From positions 1 through 64,000 of the forward strand of contig NZ_SPMX01000007.1 in NCBI RefSeq assembly GCF_012940005.1: 64,000 nucleotides of DNA. Reading direction: 5' to 3'. The stretch comes from Candidatus Accumulibacter contiguus (GTDB taxonomy: Bacteria; Pseudomonadota; Gammaproteobacteria; Burkholderiales; Rhodocyclaceae). The notes beneath the pieces were generated by a model, which saw nothing but the letters and a program-made list of their open reading frames with translations, was not told the DNA's origin and did no database searches. Below, one piece after another: positions 1-16,134 of this stretch; positions within the stretch are counted from its first letter, which is position 1, and every line of letters begins with the position of its first letter. A program made the position numbers and the translations under genes.

Positions 1-1284
1 TGGCTCATGACCAGCGCCGCGCTGGTCATCCTGATGTCGATCCCAGGCCTGGCACTGTTCTACGGGGGGCTGGTGCGTACCAAGAACATGCTCTCGGTGC
101 TGATGCAGGTCTTCGTGACCTTCTCGCTGATCAGTGTGCTGTGGGTGATCTACGGCTACTCGGTGGCCTTCACCGAAGGCGGTGGCTTCTTTGGCGTGCT
201 CGACAAGATCTTCCTCAAGGGGATCACCGTCGACTCGGTCGCTGCCACCTTCAGCAAGGGCGTGGTCGTCTCGGAGTTGGCCTATGTCATCTTTCAGGGC
301 GCTTTCGCAGCCATCACCTGCGGGCTGATCGTCGGCGCCTTTGCCGAGCGTGCGAAATTTGCCGCGATCCTCGTCTTCATGGTGATCTGGTTTACGCTCT
401 CCTATCTGCCGATGGCTCACATGGTGTGGTACTGGGCAGGTCCGGACGCCTATCTTGACGCGGCAACTGGCGAGGCAGCCACCAAGACGGCCGGCTTCCT
501 GTTCCAGAAAGGCGCACTCGACTTCGCCGGCGGCACCGTGGTGCACATCAACGCCGCCGTTGCCGGTCTGGTTGGCGCGATCGTCATCGGCAAGCGAATC
601 GGCTACGGCCGCGAATCGATGGCTCCACACAGCCTGACCTTCACGATGATCGGTGCTTCGCTGCTGTGGTTCGGCTGGTTCGGCTTCAACGCCGGCTCGG
701 CGCTCGAAGCGAGCGGTGGTGCAGCACTGGCGATGGTCAATACCTGGGTCGCCACTGCTTGTGCGGCAATGTCCTGGATGCTGGCCGAATGGATGATCAA
801 GGGCAAGCCCTCGATGCTCGGCGCAGCTTCCGGAGCCGTAGCCGGTCTGGTGGCAATCACCCCGGCGGCAGGATTCGTCGGTGTCGTCGGCGCCATTGTC
901 ATTGGCCTGCTGGCGGGTGTGATCTGCCTGTGGGGCGTCAATGGGCTGAAGCGATTGATCGGTGCTGACGATTCACTCGACGTCTTTGGTGTGCATGGCG
1001 TCGGCGGCATGCTCGGTGCAATCCTGACTGGCGTCTTCGCCGATCCTTCGCTTGGTGGTACCGGCGTCTATGACTACGTCCTCAACAAGGTCGGCGACTA
1101 CGACATGACTGCCCAGGTGATCAGCCAGTTGTGGGGGGTTGGTACCGTGATCGTCTGGTCGGGAGTGGTTTCTCTGGTCGCTTTCAAACTGGTCGACATG
1201 GTCATCGGCCTGCGGGTACCCGAAGAAGAAGAGCGCGAAGGTCTCGACATCACTTCACACGGCGAATCGGCCTACCATTACTAG
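1..1284 (+). CDS. amt: Ammonium transporter Amt (5' end outside window)
   Basis: Polytopic inner-membrane ammonium channel of the Amt/MEP/Rh family. The reading frame is open from base 1 (TGG CTC ATG...), and the family's first transmembrane helix normally continues upstream of the ATG at 7, so the true N-terminus is probably cut off by the window edge. Family signatures visible are PGLALFYGGLVR near the start, the HMVWYW segment around residue 138, the pore-lining FGWFGFNAGSA (about residue 220) and DVFGVHGVGG (about residue 324) carrying a conserved pore histidine. The C-terminus (VPEEEEREGLDITSHGESAYHY) is the cytosolic tail that interacts with PII proteins in this family. A partner glnK, often upstream, cannot be seen. 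An intrinsic terminator follows directly. Confidence 0.95.
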   Translation, partial: WLMTSAALVILMSIPGLALFYGGLVRTKNMLSVLMQVFVTFSLISVLWVIYGYSVAFTEGGGFFGVLDKIFLKGITVDSVAATFSKGVVVSELAYVIFQGAFAAITCGLIVGAFAERAKFAAILVFMVIWFTLSYLPMAHMVWYWAGPDAYLDAATGEAATKTAGFLFQKGALDFAGGTVVHINAAVAGLVGAIVIGKRIGYGRESMAPHSLTFTMIGASLLWFGWFGFNAGSALEASGGAALAMVNTWVATACAAMSWMLAEWMIKGKPSMLGAASGAVAGLVAITPAAGFVGVVGAIVIGLLAGVICLWGVNGLKRLIGADDSLDVFGVHGVGGMLGAILTGVFADPSLGGTGVYDYVLNKVGDYDMTAQVISQLWGVGTVIVWSGVVSLVAFKLVDMVIGLRVPEEEEREGLDITSHGESAYHY

Positions 1285-1314
1285 GTTTTCTCATAATCCG
1301 TTCTCTCCCCTTGA

Positions 1315-1340
1315 GGGCGCCTTCACGGCGCCCTTTTTTT
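1315..1340 (+). terminator. Intrinsic terminator of amt
   Basis: Perfect 7-bp stem GGGCGCC / GGCGCCC with the loop TTCAC, followed by seven T residues. It begins 31 nt after the amt stop codon and ends that transcript before the tRNA genes. Confidence 0.93.
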
Positions 1341-1417
1341 CTGGGAACGGTGTCGATACGTCAAGTGCATAGGCAGCAAATGGCTAAGCCAACGGAATGG
1401 AAAAGCGCCCGCCTGCA

Positions 1418-1446
1418 TTGACAGACATCAGGCCCTTCCCTATACT
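1418..1446 (+). promoter_or_regulatory. Sigma-70 promoter of the tRNA-Lys genes
   Basis: Consensus -35 TTGACA (1418-1423) and -10 TATACT (1441-1446) separated by 17 bp. The first mature tRNA base is at 1460, so the leader is very short. The GC-rich discriminator CCGCGG just after the -10 is typical of stable-RNA promoters under stringent control; that regulation is an inference. Confidence 0.85.
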
Positions 1447-1459
1447 CCGCGGTTTCCCA

Positions 1460-1535
1460 GGGTTGGTAGCTCAGTCGGTAGAGCACTGGACTTTTAATCC
1501 ATTGGTCGTGGGTTCGAATCCCACCCAACCCACCA
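1460..1535 (+). tRNA. tRNA-Lys (anticodon UUU)
   Basis: Complete 76-nt cloverleaf. The acceptor stem pairs GGGTTGG with CCAACCC, the anticodon loop CTTTTAA carries TTT, the T arm is GTGGG-TTCGAAT-CCCAC, and the 3' CCA is encoded. It is the first of two lysine tRNAs probably transcribed together. Confidence 0.96.
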
Positions 1536-1574
1536 AGCGAAAACAGTTGCTGCGTCAGTCGTTGAAGGCAACAT

Positions 1575-1650
1575 GGGGCGTTAGCTCAGTTGGTAGAGCA
1601 GCGGACTCTTAATCCGTAGGTCCAGAGTTCGAGTCTCTGACGCCCCACCA
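1575..1650 (+). tRNA. tRNA-Lys (anticodon CUU)
   Basis: Complete 76-nt cloverleaf. The acceptor stem pairs GGGGCGT with ACGCCCC, the anticodon loop CTCTTAA carries CTT, and CCA is encoded. It lies 39 nt after the UUU isoacceptor with no separate promoter evident. The defence island begins about 190 bp further on; tRNA genes are common island attachment sites, but I see no repeated copy of this tRNA's 3' end at the other island edge. Confidence 0.96.
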
Positions 1651-1843
1651 AAGAAAACAAGCACTTAGGAAACTTGCAGATGTGGCTTTTTTCTTGCCAG
1701 TCGTTTCCGTAAGCACATGGTAATCCAAACAGGACTAAAGTTGGCCATCGAACATTAGGTTGGCCAGTTCACGGCACTGTTTGGCGATCGCCAAGACCAC
1801 AGGAAACCGTCTTGCACCGCGGCGCTTTGTTTCCTGAATGGCT

Positions 1844-5182
<3,339 letters not shown>

Positions 5183-5189
5183 GGTGGTG

Positions 5190-5531
5190 TTACTCCGATT
5201 CGAGCACGGTTTTCAGTTGTTCCAGCAGCCCCCCCGGCAGCGCGAGCTGCACGGTGTCCCACAGGATGTTCTGGTTGATGTCGAAATACGCGTGCACCAG
5301 GCGATTGCGCATGCCGACGATCTGCGGCCAGGGTACGCCGGGAAATTCGCAGCGCCCGGCTTCGCTCACCTGAGTTGCGGCCTCGCCGACAATCTCCACT
5401 GCGCGAGTCAACGCCAGGCGTAACATCGGGTCGCTCTCCAGGTCCTCGCGTCTGCGTCCCTCGACGAAAGCCAGCGCCTGGCTGGCCGCGTCGATCATGT
5501 GGCCGACCCGCCAGCGATCATTCGGCGACAT
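5190..5531 (-). CDS. HepT-like HEPN toxin (DUF86 family)
   Basis: A 113-residue protein with the HEPN RNase signature RNRLVHAY (Rx4HxY) at about residues 77-84. It is encoded directly after, and overlapping by 14 nt, a minimal nucleotidyltransferase antitoxin. In characterised HepT/MntA pairs the HEPN protein is the RNase toxin and MntA blocks it by AMP-ylating a tyrosine next to the HEPN motif; the tyrosine in HAY fits that mechanism. Its place inside a defence operon suggests abortive-infection backup to the methyltransferase/ATPase genes, which is inferred from context. Confidence 0.85.
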   Translation of the reverse strand: MSPNDRWRVGHMIDAASQALAFVEGRRREDLESDPMLRLALTRAVEIVGEAATQVSEAGRCEFPGVPWPQIVGMRNRLVHAYFDINQNILWDTVQLALPGGLLEQLKTVLESE

Positions 5532-5823
5532 ACTGCACCTCGGCCGTGCGAACCACCTCGTCGCGGAAGTAGCGACTCAAGTCCTGCTCGGTACGCAGGT
5601 CGACTTTCCGCCCCCCGAGGGCTTGCGACAACTCGATTTCCATCTGCGCCATGTCGAGCAATGTCGGTCGCGCGTCAGGCAGAAACTCGACCAGCAGGTC
5701 GACGTCACTATCCGGTCGAGCCGTTCCCTTCAGTTGCGAGCCGAACAGCGACAGGCGGCGAATGTGATGGGCTTCGCAGAACTGCGCCAGCGCTTCTGCG
5801 TCGAGGTTCAATAGTCGTTTCAT
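5518..5823 (-). CDS. MntA-like minimal nucleotidyltransferase antitoxin
   Basis: A 101-residue MNT-fold protein. The catalytic GSx10DxD signature is present as GSQLKGTARPDSDVD (about residues 27-41). The start at 5823 (MKRLLNL) is chosen because AAGGAG sits 6 nt upstream; a longer frame to 5856 would overlap the methyltransferase stop. It is expected to neutralise the following HEPN toxin by nucleotidyl transfer to its RNase site, as known for HepT/MntA pairs. Confidence 0.85.
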   Translation of the reverse strand: MKRLLNLDAEALAQFCEAHHIRRLSLFGSQLKGTARPDSDVDLLVEFLPDARPTLLDMAQMEIELSQALGGRKVDLRTEQDLSRYFRDEVVRTAEVQYVAE

Positions 5824-5842
5824 GAAAGGCTCCTTCGCTGCT

Positions 5843-8735
5843 TCATTCGTGCCCAAACAGGTCAGGCGTACCAGGTATCAACGCGCGGGGTTTTTCGGCG
5901 GCCAGGCGGGTGATCTCCGGCCAGCTCTGCACGAGACCGTTGTAGGCCATGGCCTCGACGGCGCGCTTCTTGCGCTCGCACAGGGTGTAGAGGCGGTAAC
6001 AGAGTTCGCGGGCGGTTTCGGCCTTGCTGCCGAGCTTGGCGACCAGCGCGGCCGCGGCGCTCTCACCGCCGTATTCCAGCGCGCGAATGAGCTGGTGCAC
6101 GATTTCCCAGTGCGTGAGCCGTTTGTCGGTCAGCGGGTCCCAGTCGGCGGGCAGCTCGGCGGGTTTAAGCAGGCGCACCCTACCGGCCCGGGATACCAGA
6201 ATGCCGGCTTCGTCGAGGCCGCCGACGCTGGTGTTCTTGGACTTGGAAAGCTGCTCGGCGACACCGTAATCGCCTTCGGCAAAGCCGGTCTGGTCGAACC
6301 AGGTGAGCGCCCAGCGGCTGTCGGCGTCGAAATCGCCTTCCTGTTCGGCCAGGGCTTCGTCCAGGGTCTGGTTGATCAGCGCCAGGGCGGAGCGCACCGG
6401 CAGCGGTTTGCCTTCGGCATCGAGGACCTTCGCGTAGCGCGTATAGACCGCCATGCCGGGGCCGATCGCCGCCTGCGCCAAGTCCACCGGGGCGATGTTG
6501 CCGGCTTGCAGGTGCGCCAATGCTTGAGGAAGTTCGGCCTTGAGGGCGGTGACGAAATCGCGGCGGGTGGCGGTGGGTGCGGTGGCTGGACGTTGGCGAC
6601 AGACGAGGACGATACTTGAAGCGAGAGCGTTGGTTCCCGAGCCGATCATGCGGTTGCTCAGTTCGGTGCGCATCGGCCAGGTGCCGCTGATGGCGAAACC
6701 GGCTTCGATGACGGCAGCGAGAAAAGTGTCCCAGCCGGTATTGGTCGTCCCGTCCGCGCCGTCGCTTTCCGCCTGCTTGAAGGCATAGTAGATGGTCACG
6801 GGAAAGGCCGTGTGTGCCTGTTCGGCGAGCCGGTGCATCGCGTGGGTCATGCCATAAAGGAAGAAGGTCTCAGCCTTTTGCTTGCTGCCGTGGCGGTAGG
6901 GCGTTGCCACCAGTTCTTCGGCCTTGGGCACCGCCAGCGTGGCGAAAAGCTCGGGGAACACCGAACGCAGCGAGCGGCGCAGCCAGACGTAGAAGAAATC
7001 CGACAGATCGGCGTAGCCGATGTTGTCGTAGTAGGGAGGGTCGGTGGAGACCAGTTTATCGCTGCTTACGGATTGCGCAGCAGCGTCGTCTTGGGTTGCG
7101 TAACCAGATGTCGCCGTGAGCGATGCGGCTAGTAGCGCTTTTGCAACAAGATCTATGGCGCCTCGATAGTTACCCGATGCGCCACCAAGTGGATTCGACT
7201 CCGCAAAATCCCATGACATGGGCAAAGCCTGTCTACTGAAGGTATTGATGATGCCACTTTGGGTCGGCGTGGGGTCCCAACGGCCAAGCGACGAGCCTCG
7301 GTCGGCTACCTTGTTCAGCGCAAACGCCAAATACACCCCCAACGCATCCGCATACGCCGTGGCGCCCGCGCCCACTTCCGCCAAGGCTTTCCCGTTATCG
7401 GGCAGGCCGGCGGTGATAGCGTCGCGCTTCACCCGCTCGCGCGCTTCCTGCACCAGGTCGGAAAAGGTCGTCAGTGCGACGAGTTGGCGCGGGGTGAAGA
7501 GGTCGCCCCAAGTGCTTAGCCCGTACGGCGTGCAGTTGCCGCCGGTCATCCGCGTCGGAATGTCGCCCTCGGGTTTCCACGTCGGCTGCGCAGTCAGGGC
7601 AATGGCTTCCATTTCCGGCGTCGGAGCCAGATAGGTCCGTCCGCGATCACCCTCAGCCACAATGGCCATCAGCCGCGCGCCCATTCGCCCAGCCTTACCT
7701 TCGGCTTTGATGTAGTCGCCGGAAATCGGTGCGCCAGACATCAGGCATCCGAAATTCGCCCGTGCGAGCTTGGTGCCGTTCTTCGCTCCTTCCGCATTCC
7801 TCGGCTTGCCCACCTTCACCGTGAACCGATAGCCGCAGCCTTCGATCACGGGCTCGACATAGGCTTCCTTGCCGGCCTTGGTCGAGAGCATGAAGGTCGA
7901 GGCAAGCGGTACATCGACACTGGCGAAGGCCGGGTTGGGGCTCTTGACCGTGCGCGCCCACAACCACGCGATGACCGTCAGCTTCCGGCCCGCGTATCGT
8001 TTCAGGTCCGGCCGCTCCTGCACCATCGCCGCCGTGACCTCGACCTTCGGGTAGAGATGGCCGATGCGCTTCTCGGCCTCGTCACGCATCCACTGGCCGT
8101 AATAGCGGACGTCCTCGGCGAGGCCCTGCGCGCCTCGCCAGCTCTTGTCCATCTGCGCTTTCTGGCGCTGCGCATCCGGGTTCACCGGCGGCTTGCCGGC
8201 GAACTTCGGCGGTATCTCGATCATCGCCTTGTTGATCAGCACCGCCACCGGATTCAGATCGCTGGCGTAGCTTTCCAGCCCCAGCCGCTGCGCTTCGAGC
8301 GGCAGCGCTCCGCCGCCGGCGAAGGGGTCATGAAAAGCCGGCAGCTTGTAGCGGTCGAACAGTTCCTTCGCCCGTGGATGGTCGGCATTCTCCGCGCAGG
8401 TATAGCGCCAGCTCTGCCAGATTTCGTCGCGCGCCTGCTGCAGCACGGCCTCGTTGGTGGTGTTCTCCCACTTGACCAGTTCCTCGATGATGCGGAACAG
8501 CCGCTGCCGTTCCTTCTCCTGCTTCTTCTCCGTCGGGAAGATGTCGGGATGCGCCGACGGGTCATCGACCATCTGCGCGAAGATCACCGCCCGCGCCGCC
8601 GCCAACGGCCGCCGCGCCCACCACAGGTGCAGCGTGCTCGGGTGGCCGTGCCGGATGGATTTTTCGCGCGCACTGGCGATATTGATCGCCTCCAGCGGCA
8701 GCGCGACTTCGATGAGCTTTTTTCTTGTAGGTCAT
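5843..8735 (-). CDS. DUF1156 adenine-specific DNA methyltransferase (frameshifted near its start)
   Basis: Reconstructed 963-residue methyltransferase. The start ATG at 8735 overlaps the HNH gene stop (ATGA). After MTYKKK the frame is lost in an A6 run (T6 on the plus strand, 8718-8723). Removing one A restores the DUF1156 N-terminus, which reads [17 protein letters not shown] and then [16 protein letters not shown] before joining the long open frame. Motif I ([19 protein letters not shown]) and motif IV (DPPY) identify an N6-adenine-type methyltransferase. The family accompanies DUF499 and helicases, probably marking self DNA. As written, only a truncated protein starting internally near 8605 would be made. 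The shift may be a consensus error or a phase-variable tract. Confidence 0.85.
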
Positions 8736-9358
8736 GGTTTGAGAATCGCTTTCGAAAGCGAGTGATATTGCTTCAGGCGACCATTTTGGTCCGTCTGCAA
8801 GTAATCCTCGCGCAGCCAATCCACCAGGCCCGGATCGGGTTGGTCGCCGAGGGTGTCAATGAGGTCCCGCGCGTGTTGCCTGCGTCGCTCGTTGAGACGG
8901 GGGCAATTGAGACCGAGGTAGCCGATCAGATAGTTCGCTTTAGCTACATCGGCAGTTGTTGGCGCGATACCCCCAGTCAGGAGATACGAAAAAAGCGATG
9001 CTGTGGCAGGATCATGAGGAGCAGAGAAACGCGCCGCATCCCATGCGTGTTTGGGGTTCCTTCTGCGGTCATCCTTGTAGCGTCCGCAATGCTCTACCGT
9101 GCCGCCATCGCATGAGATCGCCATGTTGGTGTAGTCGTAAGTTCGAGACTGATTGCACCTACGAGGCTGCATATGTTCGATGTGGCCTTCGTTGTCGGCC
9201 ACTTCGCTTTCGCAATAACAGCACAGTCCCTGCTGCTCCCTGCGCAAGTCTGCGTCCACGGTGACATGGCAAGGTGTCCCCATGAATGTGCCCCAATCCT
9301 GGTTTTTCGGTTGGTCGGCAAGGCAGTCTGGCGCCACGTTGCGTTGAATCCTCCTCAT
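8732..9358 (-). CDS. HNH endonuclease, Septu PtuB-like (TIGR02646-type)
   Basis: A 208-residue HNH nuclease. It has paired cysteines CCYCE (about residue 46), the catalytic-type segment GHIEHMQPR, and a later CDGG...HCG zinc-type cluster. The gene starts inside the stop of the preceding ATPase gene (9355-9358, ATGA) and its own stop overlaps the methyltransferase start in the same way. ATPase plus HNH is the composition of Septu (PtuA/PtuB) and of retron-Ec78 effectors. No reverse transcriptase is nearby, so a Septu-type pair is the better match. In known systems the HNH partner degrades nucleic acid once the ATPase complex is triggered. Confidence 0.8.
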   Translation of the reverse strand: MRRIQRNVAPDCLADQPKNQDWGTFMGTPCHVTVDADLRREQQGLCCYCESEVADNEGHIEHMQPRRCNQSRTYDYTNMAISCDGGTVEHCGRYKDDRRRNPKHAWDAARFSAPHDPATASLFSYLLTGGIAPTTADVAKANYLIGYLGLNCPRLNERRRQHARDLIDTLGDQPDPGLVDWLREDYLQTDQNGRLKQYHSLSKAILKP

Positions 9359-10752
9359 TGCTTGCCCAGCACTTGGATCTGACGAATGCGCAGGTCAGCC
9401 CGGCGCAAATCCGGATCGCTGCGGCCCAGTGCGGACTCCAGATCGTTTCTCAAGGCGCGTGCCGCTTGCGTGTCGTGCTGGCGGTTCTCAATCAGGCCGA
9501 GGTACCCGTTCAGCTTCTGGACGGTGTCGATATTCCGGGGGCGCGAGTCGGCGCCAAATACTTCGGCGAGAACGCGCGAGTTTTCTGCGCCGTAGGTGCC
9601 GACGTCCTCCGGGATCTGCTCGAAACTGTGGTCGGCCCCGAGCAGGTGGATATGCTCACGGCGCACCGTGGTCAGGACGGCCGGGCTATGGGTGGAAATG
9701 ATGAGTTGCGTGTTCGGGAAGGCCGCACGCAATCCGGGAATGACCGTCTGCTGCCAACGGGGATGAAGATGAAGCTCAACCTCGTCAATGAGCAGAATGC
9801 CGGGCGCCTCAAGCGGGTTTCGCCACGCTGGGTTGGCTTGCGCCAGGCGACGGGCGAAATCGAGAACCAGGGCGAGCAGATTTCGGTAACCATCGCTTAG
9901 TTGGGCAAGTTCAAGTGTGTGGACGTCGCCATCAACTTCCCGAACATCAACCATCAGTCGGGGCGGACTTCCGTCAAAATAGAGACGTTCCAGTCCTTCG
10001 ACGGTGTGCATCAGAGCCTGCCGAATCGCGCGCAGATCGGCAAATTCTTGCCTTTCTTCAGCCTGCGCGTTGATCTGGACTCGAAGCTCGGCATTTTCCC
10101 GCAGATAAAACCACTGACACATGGCCGTGAAATCCGCAGCCGCATCGAGTGCATCGGCAAACGCCTTGTTTCTGGACAGGTCGAGCTTGAAAATGTCTCC
10201 GAGCTCGGGCATGCCCCCCTTCCGTCTGGTGGCGCGGTAGTAGGCCACGACAGGCAAGGGAATAAGCGCCTGAGGACTCCTGCCAATCTCGCGCCAGAGA
10301 GCCTGGACGTATTGGTTCAGGCTGGATAGACGTTCGCTGGTGCTGTTGCTGTAACTGAATCGAGCTGGGGGCTGATAGACAATGTATTGCGACCATTCCA
10401 ACGCGGCCGCTTGACCTGTCGGTGTTTTTCCCGAGAAGTGTTCGATCGGGTAGTAGTCATTGGCGCTGGCTCTGATTTGTACAAATTGCTTTGGTGCACC
10501 AGCAGCATCGGTTGTTGGCGGTGCGATATAGATGTCCGTGGGCAGCAGCGAGACGCCCTGTGCTTTTCGTTGCCGCTGACTGCCCGCCCCGTTAGCCGCC
10601 ACGAGCTCGTAGAGGGCGATGGCAGCAGCATCCAGGATGCTGCTCTTGCCCGATCCATTAGCACCGACAATCACGTTGATGTCAGGTTGGAAATCGACGT
10701 TCAACGATTCAAAGCAGCGGAAGTGGGTAATTTCAATTCGGGATAGCTTCAT
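9355..10752 (-). CDS. AAA ATPase, Septu PtuA-like (RecF/OLD-type)
   Basis: A 465-residue SMC/RecF-type ATPase. Walker A is GANGSGKSS (about residues 33-41), the ABC-like signature region is LSDGYRNLLAL, Walker B is ILLIDEVELHLHP, and the switch histidine lies in ISTHSPAV. The last ~75 residues are charged and helical. It is translationally coupled by ATGA to the HNH nuclease gene, giving a PtuA/PtuB-like pair. Upstream 124 bp separate it from the PemK-like toxin gene, enough for an internal promoter, though none is obvious. Confidence 0.85.
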   Translation of the reverse strand: MKLSRIEITHFRCFESLNVDFQPDINVIVGANGSGKSSILDAAAIALYELVAANGAGSQRQRKAQGVSLLPTDIYIAPPTTDAAGAPKQFVQIRASANDYYPIEHFSGKTPTGQAAALEWSQYIVYQPPARFSYSNSTSERLSSLNQYVQALWREIGRSPQALIPLPVVAYYRATRRKGGMPELGDIFKLDLSRNKAFADALDAAADFTAMCQWFYLRENAELRVQINAQAEERQEFADLRAIRQALMHTVEGLERLYFDGSPPRLMVDVREVDGDVHTLELAQLSDGYRNLLALVLDFARRLAQANPAWRNPLEAPGILLIDEVELHLHPRWQQTVIPGLRAAFPNTQLIISTHSPAVLTTVRREHIHLLGADHSFEQIPEDVGTYGAENSRVLAEVFGADSRPRNIDTVQKLNGYLGLIENRQHDTQAARALRNDLESALGRSDPDLRRADLRIRQIQVLGKQ

Positions 10753-10876
10753 CTCTGTGCCTTATTGACGGCCCCCTGAACGCAACTCGAAGTGCACCGA
10801 CAAGGTCTGGCGGTGGGCATGGGATTCCTTTGCAGAAGTCTCAACACTGTTGAGAGTATTTCTGGCGCATACCGGT

Positions 10877-11221
10877 TTATCCCTTCGCGTCCAGCAAATG
10901 GGCCAGTCCGACGCGAACGGCCATGGCATCGCTGGCCGCGAGCTTCCCGAGTTCGCCGCGCACCAGGCGATGGTCGAGTGTAAAGAGCTTGAAACGCACC
11001 TTGGACGGCGCCGGCAAGCCGGCGGCGGCGAGGTCGGCGAGTGGGCAGTCGAGCGGCCAGGGGGCGTTGGCCTGCGAGATGATCATCGCCATCACCGAAT
11101 GACCAGCCGGCGTGTTGAAATCCGCGTCATTCGAGAGCACCAGCGCTGGGCGGTTCTTTGTGGCGTTGCGGTCGGTGAAGGGAAACGGTACGCGGACGAC
11201 CGCGAAGCGTTCAAAGCTCAC
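10877..11221 (-). CDS. PemK/MazF-family toxin
   Basis: A 114-residue type II toxin candidate. The N-terminus VVRVPFPFTDRNATKNRPALVL has the PemK/MazF SH3-barrel signature, in which a basic loop precedes RPALVL. Family members are ribosome-dependent or free mRNA endonucleases. Its start overlaps the 3' end of the AbrB-type antitoxin gene by 11 nt, the usual antitoxin-toxin coupling. It sits between the helicase and the Septu-like genes and may act as an addiction module stabilising the island. Confidence 0.85.
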   Translation of the reverse strand: MSFERFAVVRVPFPFTDRNATKNRPALVLSNDADFNTPAGHSVMAMIISQANAPWPLDCPLADLAAAGLPAPSKVRFKLFTLDHRLVRGELGKLAASDAMAVRVGLAHLLDAKG

Positions 11222-11441
11222 GATAGGCTTCCTCGTCGGCGCTGCCCGACCACTCGGAGAGCGTGCCTTCGACAGCGCGCAGGTATTCGAGGTCCAGCGG
11301 TTGCACGCGGCGAACGGTCGCCGTGCCGTCGGCGCCGACTTCCCAGGCGATCAGGTCGCCGGGGGCGACATGCAGTGCGGCGCGCACGTCCTGCGGAATC
11401 GTGGTCTGGCCCTTGGCAGTGATTTTGGCAACGGCAAGCAT
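11211..11441 (-). CDS. AbrB/MazE-type antitoxin
   Basis: A 76-residue protein. The N-terminus AVAKITAKGQTTIPQDVRAAL is the swapped-hairpin AbrB DNA-binding motif. The acidic C-terminus (EGTLSEWSGSADEEAYREL) is the expected toxin-binding tail. The start at 11441 is preferred over 11465 because GGAGAA lies 6 nt upstream. Such antitoxins bind their own promoter; a GTAAG...CTTAC imperfect inverted repeat lies upstream near 11450-11480. It follows the helicase stop by ~76 nt. Confidence 0.85.
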   Translation of the reverse strand: MLAVAKITAKGQTTIPQDVRAALHVAPGDLIAWEVGADGTATVRRVQPLDLEYLRAVEGTLSEWSGSADEEAYREL

Positions 11442-11517
11442 TTCGTTCTCCAGTAAGGATTGCATTACATTCTTACTTTACAGCGGGCATTCGGCTGAAT
11501 CAAGCAAGCGGCTAGGC

Positions 11518-15110
<3,593 letters not shown>

Positions 15111-15324
15111 GGCCGATCGGAATTTGTCGTTGTTATTCGCGTCCCGCAGTTGGCTATTGTCCATCAGCACAGTGGGATTCGCACGGAATTTTGAATGGTG
15201 CACAGGTTCTGCAACTGAACTTCTTGCGATGCCCAAAAATCTTCGCGCCGCGGAAATCCCTTCGGCATCAGCCGACGAGCGCGAGTGTCTAAACTTCAGG
15301 ATCTTGTAGAGATATCTGCGAATT

Positions 15325-16134
15325 TCAGCTGCAATTCGCGGGCAGGCGCAGGCGGTCGAGTCGCAGGCGCTGGCGTTCATCGAAGAGGCGCCGGGCGGCC
15401 AGGCTCACCGCCACCATGGTGCCGAAGCCGGTGCCGCCGGCGATCAGGAACATCACCAGAATCTGGTACTTGACGGCTTCCACTGGCGGCGTGCCGGCCA
15501 GGATCTGGCCAGTCATCATCCCCGGCAGGCTGACGATGCCGGCGGCGGACATGGCGTTGATGATCGGGATCATGCCGACTCGCATCGCTTCGCGGCGGCT
15601 GTCGGAAATCGCCCGCTGCCAGTCCTGACCCAGCGCCAGCCTGGCCTCGATGATCGGGCGCCTTTGCGCGGCGTCCTGGGTCAGCCGGTCGAGTCCCAGC
15701 GAGATGCCGTTCATGGTATTGCCGAGCACCATGCCGAGCAGCGGGATCGCGTATTGCGGCGCATACCAGGGGTCGGTGCCGATCACCAGGAGCAGCGCCA
15801 GCAGCGTCACCGTGAATGACGAGACGAACATCGACAGGGTGCCGACGCCGAATCCCCAGCCGCCGACAAAGCGGCGTTTTTGCCGGACCATCACCTCGCG
15901 CCCGGCAACCACCAGCATTACCGTCGCCAGCAAGGCCACCCAGATCGCTTGCGTACTCTCGAAAAGCACCTTGAGCACCAGGCCGATCAGAAACAACTGC
16001 ACGGTGCTGCGCACAGCCGAGATCAGCAGTTGACGTTCGACGCCGATCTGCATGCGCAGCGACAGACCGGCGAGGGCCAGGATCAGGAGCGCAGCGATCG
16101 TGAGATCGAATGGCGAAAGTGCGATCACGTTCAT
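15325..16134 (-). CDS. fetB: FetB/YbbM-type ABC permease (UPF0014)
   Basis: A 269-residue membrane protein of the UPF0014 family with about seven hydrophobic segments. Typical sequence includes LPGMMTGQILAGTPPVEAVKYQI near residue 205 and NTMNGISLGLDRL near residue 150. With FetA it forms an exporter linked to iron homeostasis and peroxide resistance in E. coli. The start overlaps the fetA stop by 4 nt (ATGA), so the two are coupled. It lies just upstream of, and on the same strand as, the defence helicase, with a 214-bp gap holding no gene. Confidence 0.85.
   Translation of the reverse strand: MNVIALSPFDLTIAALLILALAGLSLRMQIGVERQLLISAVRSTVQLFLIGLVLKVLFESTQAIWVALLATVMLVVAGREVMVRQKRRFVGGWGFGVGTLSMFVSSFTVTLLALLLVIGTDPWYAPQYAIPLLGMVLGNTMNGISLGLDRLTQDAAQRRPIIEARLALGQDWQRAISDSRREAMRVGMIPIINAMSAAGIVSLPGMMTGQILAGTPPVEAVKYQILVMFLIAGGTGFGTMVAVSLAARRLFDERQRLRLDRLRLPANCS

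Noticed and set aside
8562..8819. Separate small gene upstream of the methyltransferase
   Set aside because: It is the methyltransferase N-terminus read into the wrong frame after the A6 run; MTYKKK is shared and the rest is out of frame.
8732..10752. Retron Ec78-type system
   Set aside because: The ATPase/HNH pair fits, but no reverse transcriptase or msr/msd-like RNA gene is present nearby.
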